NCBI GenBank assembly: GCA_015277795.1 | Contig: CP063848.1 | Coordinates: 2,914,001 to 2,978,000, forward strand | Length of the DNA stretch: 64,000 nucleotides | Source of the DNA: Massilia sp. UMI-21 | GTDB lineage: Bacteria; Pseudomonadota; Gammaproteobacteria; Burkholderiales; Burkholderiaceae_D | Direction of reading: 5' to 3' | In this document: piece by piece, positions 17,669 through 25,380 of the stretch | Position numbering within the stretch: the first letter of the stretch is position 1 | Layout: every line of letters starts with the position of its first letter | Translations under genes and position numbers: made by a program | Notes under the pieces: model-generated | What the model saw: the letters and a program-made list of their open reading frames with translations, nothing else | The model's database searches: none | Told to the model about the DNA's origin: nothing

Positions 17669-18916
17669 TCAATCCTTATAAATTGGAGAGTTGGAACCTT
17701 GGAGCCGAGCCAGACGTGCCCGGGCAGTATGGAGTGCTGCGAGCGCGTCGACCGAGCTTTCGCGGGTTTCGGCCAAAGAGCGCTCGGCCTCGATTAATTC
17801 GAGTTGCGGGAATTTCCCTTCCGCATAGCCGATTCTGGCGATGCGCGCCGCTTCTTCTGCGGCGGCGAGCGCGGGGCCATTGGCGGCCCGTGCGGCTGCC
17901 AATGCGTCGGCCACCTCGCCTTCCGCCTGCGCGCTGGATTGCTCGAATTCCAGTGCGACGGCGCGGCGCGCGGCGGAAGCCCGATCAAATTCCGCCCGCA
18001 AGCGCGCCAGCGCGGCCGTACCCTGATTGAACAATGGCAGCGGGACCGAGAGGCCGAGCACAGCGGCCTTGTCGGACGATTCGCCGTAACGGCGCATGCC
18101 TGCGGTCAGCGTTACGTCCGGTATCCGGTCGCGCCTGGCCGCATCGACGCGGGCTTCCGCAGCGGCCACCTCGGCCTCTGCTGTCGCGATCGCCAGCCCC
18201 TGCCCTGCCGGCGGCGGCGTCTCGCTGCGTTCGATCTGCTCGAACCACGTGGAAGCGATCGTGAGCGGCATCGCCATACCTGTCAGTCGTGCGATCGTTT
18301 TCTGCGCCAGTTCGACGGCGCGTAGTGCTTTGCCCAGCCGAACCTCGGCATTGATTCGCAGCACGTCCGCCCTTTGCTCTTCTATCGGAGATGCTTTTCC
18401 GACGCGTACCCGTTCACGTGCTGCATGGTGAGCACGCGCAGCCAGTTCATGACCAGCTTTTGCGATCGCGACATGGCGTTCGCTGGCAGCAAGGGTAACG
18501 AACGCCTCGGTAATCAGGAATGTCAGCTCCGCTTCAGCGGAGCGCGCTCCAATACCCGCGGCGGCCCGTTCGGCCTGTGCCACGCGCATCCTCGCGCCCC
18601 GCTTCCCACCGAGCTCCAGGGGCATCGACAGCGCGACTGTCTTTTCTCCCCCACCAAAACCGGAGTAGCGTCCCGATCCCATGACATTTTCGGCCTCAAG
18701 GGAAAGTGTCGGGTTCGGTCGAAGTCCAGACTGCCGCACATTCGCATCGGCGATGCGCAGGGCTGCTTCAGCGCCCTGCAATTGCGGTGCTTGGCTACGT
18801 GCCCGAGCGACGGCCTCGCCAAGCGTCAGTGGAGTGCCCTCAGCAAAGGCAGAGCCTGCGGTCATACACATGACCAGCAGGGCCGTGGCAACGGAAGCGT
18901 TCATCTTGATGCGCAT
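17669..18916 (-). CDS. czcC: RND outer-membrane factor, CzcC type
   Basis: A 415-residue TolC-family outer-membrane channel with a signal peptide (cleavage near SAFA-EGT, about residue 25) and long coiled-coil helices rich in Ala, Glu and Arg. It is the first gene of czcCBA. An alternative ATG four codons inside would still leave a signal peptide. A MerR-type promoter lies directly upstream, divergent from the regulator gene at 18985. Confidence 0.92.
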   Translation of the reverse strand: MRIKMNASVATALLVMCMTAGSAFAEGTPLTLGEAVARARSQAPQLQGAEAALRIADANVRQSGLRPNPTLSLEAENVMGSGRYSGFGGGEKTVALSMPLELGGKRGARMRVAQAERAAAGIGARSAEAELTFLITEAFVTLAASERHVAIAKAGHELAARAHHAARERVRVGKASPIEEQRADVLRINAEVRLGKALRAVELAQKTIARLTGMAMPLTIASTWFEQIERSETPPPAGQGLAIATAEAEVAAAEARVDAARRDRIPDVTLTAGMRRYGESSDKAAVLGLSVPLPLFNQGTAALARLRAEFDRASAARRAVALEFEQSSAQAEGEVADALAAARAANGPALAAAEEAARIARIGYAEGKFPQLELIEAERSLAETRESSVDALAALHTARARLARLQGSNSPIYKD

Positions 18917-18949
18917 GATTGGATTTGCTTGACGGATTAATAAATGAGC

Positions 18950-18980
18950 TTTATAAACCTTGAAGCCACTTTAATGTCAA
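18950..18980 (-). promoter_or_regulatory. MerR-type promoter/operator for czcCBA
   Basis: On the minus strand a -35 TTGACA (18975-18980) and a -10 TATAAA (18950-18955) are 19 bp apart. The partial dyad ACATT-N11-AAGGT (18957-18977) fills the spacer. The half-site AAGGT is shared with the promoters at 4403 and 19438. The regulator's ATG is at 18985, four bases past the -35. Confidence 0.78.
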
Positions 18981-18984
18981 GCAC

Positions 18985-19398
18985 ATGTCACGCACATTTA
19001 CGATAGGACAGCTGTCCGCTGCGGCGCAGATGCCCCCAGCGACGATTCGCTATTACGAGAAAATTGGGTTGCTCGACTCTCCATCCCGCTCGGGCAGCAA
19101 CTACCGGCTGTATGGGAACGAGGATGTAGCCCGCCTGAGCTTTGTTCGCCGTGCACGGGAGATCGGGTTCACGGTCGACCAAGTTCGAAGCCTGTTGGCC
19201 TTCTCCGACCAGCGAGACGGCGACTGCTGCGCCGTGACAGCGCTGACAGAACAACACCTTGCCGAGGTCGAGCAAAAGATCAGAGACCTCAACGTATTGA
19301 AAGAACACCTTTCCCGTCTGCTGGTTTCATGCCGGGGCGGTCGATTTGCCGATTGTCGGATCATTGATGCCCTCACGCCGCCGGGACAAGCCGGGTAG
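18985..19398 (+). CDS. MerR-family metal-responsive regulator (ZntR/CadR-like)
   Basis: A 137-residue regulator with the MerR HTH (TIGQLSAAAQMPPATIRYYEK), a dimer helix, and cysteines at 81, 82, 116 and 124 in RDGDCCAV and SCRGGRFADCRIIDAL. That pattern resembles the Zn-sensing loop of ZntR more than the CadR triad of the regulator at 3910. It lies between the czcC promoter and the HMA-CDF promoter, which share a similar dyad, and probably activates both. Its own start overlaps the czcC promoter region, so autoregulation is likely. Confidence 0.88.
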   Translation: MSRTFTIGQLSAAAQMPPATIRYYEKIGLLDSPSRSGSNYRLYGNEDVARLSFVRRAREIGFTVDQVRSLLAFSDQRDGDCCAVTALTEQHLAEVEQKIRDLNVLKEHLSRLLVSCRGGRFADCRIIDALTPPGQAG

Positions 19399-19437
19399 CT
19401 CACTCAGCCTGGCGCCGATCGCAGGTCCTGAACACAC

Positions 19438-19468
19438 TTGACCTTAAAGCTGGTTGAAGGTTTATCCT
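19438..19468 (+). promoter_or_regulatory. MerR-type promoter/operator for the HMA-CDF gene
   Basis: A -35 TTGACC (19438-19443) and -10 TATCCT (19463-19468) are separated by 19 bp. The dyad ACCTT-N11-AAGGT (19441-19461) has the same half-sites as the pbrT promoter at 4406-4426. Confidence 0.75.
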
Positions 19469-19498
19469 CCGATAATCAGTCACCATAGGTTCATTGTC

Positions 19499-20560
19499 AT
19501 GACACAAGATCAAACCACAGCGGGAACCCGCCTTGAAACCGAACTGTTCGTTTCGAAAATGGACTGTCCGTCCGAGGAAAACCTGATCAGGATGGCTTTG
19601 GGCAAAGTCGACGACGTCGATCACATCGCCTTCGACCTCAATACCCGCACTGTCACTGTGCTGCACCATGGGAACGCAGATGCCATTGTCGAGGTGCTGC
19701 AACCCTTGCGACTCGGCGTCGAACTGCGCGGATCGCGCCCGGCCAAGCCAGCCAGCCAGCGTACGATCAGCACACTTGGAATTCCGAAGATGGACTGCCC
19801 ATCCGAGGAAAACATGATCCGCATGGCACTCGCTGATGTCGATGGCATCCAATCGCTCAACTTCGATCTCTCCCAGCGGCAGCTCCACGTCTCGCACACG
19901 GCAGATGTCAATCCCATATTGGCGAAGCTTGCCCCGCTAAACTTCGGCACCCATTTGATTGGATCCCGACCTGACTTGTCTCAAGCGGCCCCTGATAGCG
20001 ACAAGGCCGGTGACGCATCGGAGGCGAAGACGCTTCGACTGCTGCTTGCCATCAATGCCGTGATGTTCGTGGTCGAGCTGGTGTGGGGATTGATTGCACA
20101 ATCAGCCGGGTTGGTGGCTGATTCGCTGGACATGTTCGCCGACGCTGCCGTCTACGGCCTGGCCTTGTACGCGGTTGGCCGTGCGGCTGCGCTGAAGACC
20201 CGTGCAGCCCACGTGGCTGGGTGGCTGCAGCTCGTATTGGCCTTGGGCGCCCTGAGTGAAGTGGTTCGCCGCGCCTTCTTCGGCAGCGAACCCGAATCGG
20301 CGTTGATGATGGGTGTCGGCGCGGTGGCCCTCGTTGCGAACGTTGCTTGCCTGGTGTTGATCGCCAAGAAGCGCGATCGCGGAGCGCATATGAAGGCAAG
20401 TTATATTTTCTCTGCGAACGACGTCATCGCAAACCTCGGCGTGATCGCCGCCGGGGCGCTCGTCACCTGGACTGGATCGCCTTATCCGGATCTGATCGTT
20501 GGCACTGTCATCGCCGTCATCGTTCTTACTGGCGCGCGTCGGATTCTCAAGCTGAAGTGA
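19499..20560 (+). CDS. CDF cation efflux protein with two N-terminal HMA-like domains
   Basis: A 353-residue protein in three parts. Residues about 10-80 and 90-160 are two HMA-like domains, each with KMDCPSEEN in place of CxxC, close in style to the MDCPTEE domains of the CadA at 1390-3819. From about residue 185 a CDF membrane domain follows, with SLDMFADAAVYGLALY and SANDVIANLG holding the acidic and Asn/Asp metal ligands. The ATG at 19499 was chosen over an upstream in-frame start inside the promoter. It probably exports Zn, Cd or Co, with the N-terminal domains sensing or delivering metal. Confidence 0.88.
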   Translation: MTQDQTTAGTRLETELFVSKMDCPSEENLIRMALGKVDDVDHIAFDLNTRTVTVLHHGNADAIVEVLQPLRLGVELRGSRPAKPASQRTISTLGIPKMDCPSEENMIRMALADVDGIQSLNFDLSQRQLHVSHTADVNPILAKLAPLNFGTHLIGSRPDLSQAAPDSDKAGDASEAKTLRLLLAINAVMFVVELVWGLIAQSAGLVADSLDMFADAAVYGLALYAVGRAAALKTRAAHVAGWLQLVLALGALSEVVRRAFFGSEPESALMMGVGAVALVANVACLVLIAKKRDRGAHMKASYIFSANDVIANLGVIAAGALVTWTGSPYPDLIVGTVIAVIVLTGARRILKLK

Positions 20561-20572
20561 CGTTGCTGCCGA

Positions 20573-20600
20573 GCGCCCCCTGCCTTGACAGCGGGGGCGC
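20573..20600. terminator. Hairpin after the HMA-CDF gene
   Basis: GCGCCCCC (20573-20580) pairs with GGGGGCGC (20593-20600), 13 bases after the stop. It lies between convergent genes. The rest of the gap to 20738 shows nothing recognisable. Confidence 0.5.
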
Positions 20601-20737
20601 AGCCCGGCGAAAGAACTTCTTCTGCTACATCATCCACTCACAGTAGCTGCACCAGTACAACGGGGCATCGGCTGCGCATATTCCCACGTCGGCTGTGGGA
20701 GTGCCGACCACTGAGCCGACTGTGCAACCCCACGTGA

Positions 20738-21895
20738 TTACGCTCGGACAGCACGTCCGCGGGCATAAAGCACTGTTTTCAGCCATTCCCGAACACGGTA
20801 GGTCTTGGCTTCGAACGGCAGGTGGAACAGGTAAGCCCCGGCGACCAGCCCGAGATACAAGATCAGGTACACAAGCATGTCCAGCGGCTGGTTCGGGTTC
20901 AGCTTGCCATCTCCGAGGACTGGCGCGGCAAGCCGCAGTAGCGCCGCGATCAGCGGGATGTGCAGCACATACAGCGTGAACGAAAACTCCGAGAAGAATC
21001 GGCCAATCCGGTTCAGCCACTCGGTTGCGTGCCCTCGCGTACGCCGGAACTGCATGCTCGAGAGAAAGAGCACGAAGACCAGGCTGAACAACAGGTACTG
21101 GGCAAAACTGTCGACGGCGATATGGCTCTTTCCTTTCAGTCGAATAATGACTGCGGCAGCGACGACACCAAGGAATAATGCCCAGCGCAGGAGCGGGCCA
21201 CATTCAATGCGCACGCGTGAGAATGCTGCCCCCAAGAGCCAGATCGAGAAGTACAGCAGGATTGCTTCGTTCAGCAAATGCACGATTGCCACGACTGCTA
21301 CCAGTATCACGAGCCGATATGAAGTGGACCGCGTGCGAAACAACATCACCAGCAGTGGGAACAGCACGTAATACCAGGTCTCGTTCGACAGGCTCCACAA
21401 CGGGAAATTTCCGCCGAACTCGGGCACGACAATATTTTGCAGTCCGACGAGGTTGCCGATAAACGCCGGCGCCGAGTACGCATTGTCGAGCGCAAACGAG
21501 GGGCGCGCAGGATCGAGCGTGGATGTGGCCATTCCCAACAAGAGCATTGCGCCGAACGTCGGTATCAACACGATCCACAACCTGGTCACACGGTCGATAG
21601 CGTAATTCGCGATCGCACGGTCGGTGTCTAGGCGGTTCAGCAGACTGCCTCCGACCAGCCAACCACTGAGCACGAAAAATACGATGACAGCAAGGTAGGC
21701 GAATCCTGTAGCGAAGGCCAGTCCCTGGAATGCAAGCGAGGGGTCCTGGACGGTGTCGAAGCCTGGGTATACCTGGGCGCGCAGGTGAGCTGCAGCAACC
21801 TGTAGCGCAGCCAGGCCGCGCAGAAGCGAGATGAGCATCGAATGCCATTGGTCTTCGGACAGGTTCGCGCGCTGAAGTACTGTGATCTTTGGCAT
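20738..21895 (-). CDS. Acyltransferase family 3 membrane protein
   Basis: A protein of about 385 residues with around ten membrane segments, of the acyltransferase-3/OafB type that acetylates surface polysaccharides or other sugars. LLRGLAALQVAAAHLRAQV holds the catalytic His of the family, and FFVLSGWLVGGSLLNR is its second signature. The ATG at 21895 is used; a TTG at 21925 would add ten residues, and neither has a clear ribosome site. It is convergent with the HMA-CDF gene. Its substrate is unknown and it is not an evident metal gene. Confidence 0.85.
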   Translation of the reverse strand: MPKITVLQRANLSEDQWHSMLISLLRGLAALQVAAAHLRAQVYPGFDTVQDPSLAFQGLAFATGFAYLAVIVFFVLSGWLVGGSLLNRLDTDRAIANYAIDRVTRLWIVLIPTFGAMLLLGMATSTLDPARPSFALDNAYSAPAFIGNLVGLQNIVVPEFGGNFPLWSLSNETWYYVLFPLLVMLFRTRSTSYRLVILVAVVAIVHLLNEAILLYFSIWLLGAAFSRVRIECGPLLRWALFLGVVAAAVIIRLKGKSHIAVDSFAQYLLFSLVFVLFLSSMQFRRTRGHATEWLNRIGRFFSEFSFTLYVLHIPLIAALLRLAAPVLGDGKLNPNQPLDMLVYLILYLGLVAGAYLFHLPFEAKTYRVREWLKTVLYARGRAVRA

Positions 21896-22089
21896 GGCTG
21901 AAGTCCGGATGTCGAGGTTTACCAATCCTAGGGCCAGCCAAACTTAACGATCTGATAATGGACAAGCGCTTTGGATTCGCGCTTCAGCAATGGGAGTGCC
22001 CCCCCGGCGCCGGCGGCACAGTGATTCACTCGTTTAATTCGCCCTGGTTTCCTATAATCGGCAGACAATCCTTTAACCCTCCCCTGCTC

Positions 22090-23286
22090 ATGCCTGACTC
22101 GAACAGCATCATTGCCACCTCACATTCCGTTGCGCCCCTTGAATTGGTTGTGGTACCAGCACATATCGATGGTTCAAACGGAAGCAACCGGGCACACGGC
22201 GGCACGCGCCAGATTCGTGCCGATAACGATATCGATGCGATCAAGGCCTGGCTAGCACGTTTCCTGGATAAGCAGACCACGTTCGACAACTATCGCAAGG
22301 AAGCCGAGCGGTTGCTACTGTGGTCCACGCTGCAACTCGGTAAGCCGCTTTCATCGCTGACCCACGAGGATTGGCTCGTTTATCAAGGATTCCTTCGTGA
22401 TCCCAAACCTGTTGGCCGATGGATTAGCGCCGAGGGCCGCAAGTATCCGCGAAGCCACCCCGGGTGGCGACCTTTCGCCGGGCCGCTGTCGGCATCAAGC
22501 CAGCGTCAGGCTGCGGTTATCCTGAATACCATGTTCTCCTGGCTTGTCAACGCGGGTTATTTGGCCGGGAATCCACTCGCGCTCTCGCGTGAGCGTCGGC
22601 GCCGGCCCCAAGCAAGGGTTACCCGATATCTCGATGACGAAATGTGGCACGAGGTCAAGATGACGGTCGACACGATGCCGCGAGAAACACCGCGGGAACG
22701 CGAACGCTATTTAAGGTTGCGTTGGCTTGTTTCGCTCTCGTATGTTTGCGGGTTGCGCATTTCTGAGATTACCAGCAACAGCATGGGCGGATTTTTTCGC
22801 CGACGCGACCGCGACGGCGAAGAGCGGTGGTGGCTGGAAGTGGTCGGAAAGGGCGACAAGTTGCGCATCGTGCCGGCAACCGACGAGCTGATGGTAGAGC
22901 TCGGTCGTTACAGACGTGAGCTCGGACATTCACCGTACCCTGTACCCGGGGAGTCGATGCCTCTGCTGTTGCCGATCGGGGGCCAACTGCGGGCGATGAC
23001 ACGTGGCGGCGTGCACGAAATTTTCAAAGTGATTTTTGCCCAAACCGCCGATCGACTTAGTCAGCGTGGTCCCGAGTACGCGGCGGCTGCCGCCCGGATG
23101 ACGCAGGCGTCAGCCCACTGGTTGCGACATACAGCAGGTTCCCATATGGCGAACAATGATGTCGATCTTCGGCACGTGCGCGATAACCTCGGGCACGAGT
23201 CGATCAGCACGACGAATACCTACTTGCATTCGTCGGACGACGCTCGCCATGCCGAGACAGAGAGCAAGCACAAGATCGGATGGTAA
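22090..23286 (+). CDS. Tyrosine recombinase (phage-integrase family)
   Basis: A site-specific recombinase of about 398 residues. The catalytic set is visible: Arg in CGLRISEI, Lys in GKGDKLR, HWLRH (HxxR), and LGHESISTTNTYLH with the nucleophilic Tyr. The N-terminal SAM-like DNA-binding domain includes WRPFAGPLSASSQRQA, which closely matches the recombinase at 45158-46330. The ATG at 22090 was picked by comparison with that protein; an upstream frame reaches 21889. A TATAAT-like box is about 35 bases upstream. It could act on the island or on a smaller integrated unit; no att sites were found. Confidence 0.88.
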   Translation: MPDSNSIIATSHSVAPLELVVVPAHIDGSNGSNRAHGGTRQIRADNDIDAIKAWLARFLDKQTTFDNYRKEAERLLLWSTLQLGKPLSSLTHEDWLVYQGFLRDPKPVGRWISAEGRKYPRSHPGWRPFAGPLSASSQRQAAVILNTMFSWLVNAGYLAGNPLALSRERRRRPQARVTRYLDDEMWHEVKMTVDTMPRETPRERERYLRLRWLVSLSYVCGLRISEITSNSMGGFFRRRDRDGEERWWLEVVGKGDKLRIVPATDELMVELGRYRRELGHSPYPVPGESMPLLLPIGGQLRAMTRGGVHEIFKVIFAQTADRLSQRGPEYAAAAARMTQASAHWLRHTAGSHMANNDVDLRHVRDNLGHESISTTNTYLHSSDDARHAETESKHKIGW

Positions 23287-23355
23287 CTGTGGTTCATCGT
23301 GATCCTGGCGATCCGATGAACGCGAGGCCCAGCTTCAGCTGGTTGAGGTACTGAA

Positions 23356-23595
23356 CTATGCGTCAGGGTCTTGTTCGACCAGTTCCTGGGTGAGTTGAAT
23401 CAATCGCACTGGCTCCAGCTTTAAGGCAGCTGCGAGCCTGAAGAGTACACGCACAGTCGGCTGCCGCTCGCCGCGCTCCATGAGGCTGACAAATGTCCGG
23501 TCTATCTCTGCAGCGTGGCCCAGCTCCTCCTGCGTCATACCGACTTCCTTCCGCACTACCCGCAAAACTTTACCGAACGCCAGTCCTGGATCCAA
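23356..23595 (-). CDS. Small XRE-family transcriptional regulator
   Basis: A 79-residue Cro/CI-type HTH protein: VRKEVGMTQEELGHAAEIDRTFVSLMERGERQPTVRVLFRLAAAL spans the five helices, shown here only as a landmark with TQEELGHAAEIDRTFVSLME as recognition region. The start is TTG at 23595, preceded by GGGAGA. It is divergent from the unknown gene at 23750, so it may control both itself and that gene through the 154-bp gap. Such short regulators often pair with restriction, toxin or mobile-element genes. Confidence 0.85.
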   Translation of the reverse strand: MDPGLAFGKVLRVVRKEVGMTQEELGHAAEIDRTFVSLMERGERQPTVRVLFRLAAALKLEPVRLIQLTQELVEQDPDA

Positions 23596-23624
23596 AGAAT
23601 TCTCCCGATTGCATAGGAGAAATC

Positions 23625-23660
23625 ATGTCTCTGCTGTATCATTTCGTCTTCGGACTATAG
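23625..23660 (+). CDS. Possible leader peptide before the unknown gene
   Basis: An 11-codon frame, MSLLYHFVFGL, begins five bases after a strong TAGGAG site. It ends 89 bases before the ATG of the next gene, which itself lacks a visible ribosome site. It could be a leader, or mark the true original start of a gene since shifted. Only the ribosome site supports it. Confidence 0.25.
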   Translation: MSLLYHFVFGL

Positions 23661-23749
23661 TCATCATTTTGGCGGCACAGAACCGGAGTCGCCTTACGCA
23701 GCTTCCGGGCTATTGGGTGCTGCACGCCTCCCTGCCTCATTCTTCAACG

Positions 23750-24982
23750 ATGTCAACCAGCTTTCCTTTTCTCTGCTTTCTTACCGATGACCCTCTCCAT
23801 CAAGCCTTCTGCCTAAGGTACTGGGCTGTGAACGACGGAGCATGGGTCGAAAAATTTGACGCAATACTGCACGATTCAGGAATCAGCAAACCCAAACTGC
23901 TTGAGATACTGAAGTCCAGTTGCCGCGCATACTTGCGTCACTTTCCCTGTGTCGATTGCGGTGCTCCACTGGAGATACGAAATAGAAGCCAGTATGCGCC
24001 GCTGAGCGGGCGGCCAGTTGGCTCCGCGTACTATCGGAGAGTGAACCGGTGTGGATCCTGTTCGGCTGCAGCCCTCGCCGCCGACAAGAGGGCCATTGAA
24101 CTCGCGTTGGTGCAACACAGAGCTCGCGTAACGCAGGCACTGTCGCGTGCCCGAGGGGAGGCCTTGTCCATTGATTACTCGGAATTAAGCTATATACAGT
24201 CGTTCTTCCTTTACTCCGTACTGGTCGCAGCCAATGGCGGATGGGAAGGTAATCGGATCGCGCCGCTGGACTCGCAACCAGGGGACCTCGGTCCAACGCC
24301 AGACTTGTCGGAGCATGTCTATAGGGCGCTCTACGAAGACAAGATCATTTCTCCTGATCCCGCGTCCGATACTCGGGCGTTCAAACTTCCTGATGGGGAC
24401 GGAGACATTGACTTCTCCTTAGGCAGCGTCGCGTGGGTACTGGCTCCTGATGCATCCGGGCGCACCATGAAAGAGGTCTTTTCCCTACTGCTCACGCGTC
24501 TCGACGACCCGGAGCCGGAAGCCGTTGAGCAGCTGTGGTTCATGGTCGCAGAAAGCGAATGCCGCCGGTACTTCGTCAAGCAGTGTGAGCGGTATCGCTT
24601 TTTTCAGCCGGAGATCTATTCCGCAAAGGTCGCGGCCGCGATACGTGACTTCCTGCCCCACTATTCCATTGGACAGATGTGGAACGTAATCTACTACGTA
24701 TTAAAGGACATCGCTGCGCTATCGCAAGAGAGGAGTTACGCCCGCCAACACGTTTACAACATGATTCCTGGAAGCATACGGCGCTACCTCGACTACCGCT
24801 TAAGCAACAACAAAACGATACGGCCGTGGAACCGTCCGGCACCGATAACGGAATCATGGATGACCAGTATCCTTTTTGACAAGGTTCTAGGAGATGGAAA
24901 TGTGTCGTTTGAAATGCTAACCGGGCAGTCGGTGGGGGCGCACGTGGAGTTCAACCACCGGTTGCCCGAGCAGATCGGCTAA
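23750..24982 (+). CDS. Unknown 410-residue protein with a zinc-ribbon-like Cys motif
   Basis: I do not recognise this family. Near residues 67-110 two CxxC pairs (CVDCGAP and CGSCSAA, about 40 residues apart) suggest a zinc ribbon. The rest is mixed alpha/beta, soluble, with no signal peptide and no membrane segment. The start at 23750 is the first ATG leading into the Cys region; no good ribosome site precedes it. The gene is divergent from the XRE regulator and convergent with the tniQ-side genes, inside the proposed Tn7-like element. It could be a transposition accessory factor, a nucleic-acid-binding effector or a defence protein; nothing in the sequence decides. Confidence 0.7.
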   Translation: MSTSFPFLCFLTDDPLHQAFCLRYWAVNDGAWVEKFDAILHDSGISKPKLLEILKSSCRAYLRHFPCVDCGAPLEIRNRSQYAPLSGRPVGSAYYRRVNRCGSCSAAALAADKRAIELALVQHRARVTQALSRARGEALSIDYSELSYIQSFFLYSVLVAANGGWEGNRIAPLDSQPGDLGPTPDLSEHVYRALYEDKIISPDPASDTRAFKLPDGDGDIDFSLGSVAWVLAPDASGRTMKEVFSLLLTRLDDPEPEAVEQLWFMVAESECRRYFVKQCERYRFFQPEIYSAKVAAAIRDFLPHYSIGQMWNVIYYVLKDIAALSQERSYARQHVYNMIPGSIRRYLDYRLSNNKTIRPWNRPAPITESWMTSILFDKVLGDGNVSFEMLTGQSVGAHVEFNHRLPEQIG

Positions 24983-24998
24983 CTACTGGCCTGACCCA

Positions 24999-25244
24999 TC
25001 AAAGTTGCGCCTCGCTGTCGGTGCCTGACTGGGCTAATTCATACACGGGTTCGAAAATGCGGCGGAGAGTCTTGTCATCCGCGCTCGGCTCACGGGCGTC
25101 GAGCAAGTACGCATGAATTCCAGCAAGAAAGGCTGACTCTTCCCTGTCCAGACTGAGTGCGGAATTGGTGTGCCAAGCCTTCGCGATGACTTGGGCGACG
25201 GACGCTGGCGCGTCGGATTCTTCTGAGGACTCGTCGATACCCAT
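24999..25244 (-). CDS. Small acidic hypothetical protein downstream of tniQ
   Basis: An 81-residue acidic protein with no recognisable motif, helical by composition (AQVIAKAWHTNSALSLDREE, then FLAGIHAYLLDA). It lies on the same strand as tnsABC-tniQ, 136 bases after the tniQ stop, and could be the last gene of that operon. It is convergent with the 410-residue gene, ending 16 bases from it. The function is unknown. Confidence 0.5.
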   Translation of the reverse strand: MGIDESSEESDAPASVAQVIAKAWHTNSALSLDREESAFLAGIHAYLLDAREPSADDKTLRRIFEPVYELAQSGTDSEAQL

Positions 25245-25380
25245 GCTGTGTTTAGGCGTGCAATAGCCGAACGACGAGTGTACTCAGCGCTGAGAGCAAT
25301 ATCTTGACGCATCACACGTCGACGAGGTCCTGTTGTGTGGGCGCTCGTTGCGGCACTTTCCTGGACCGGACAGCAGGAAG

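Noticed and set aside
21889..23286. Longer start for the recombinase at 21889
   Set aside because: The added 67 residues overlap the acyltransferase start region and do not match the homologue at 45158-46330, which begins at an equivalent of 22090.
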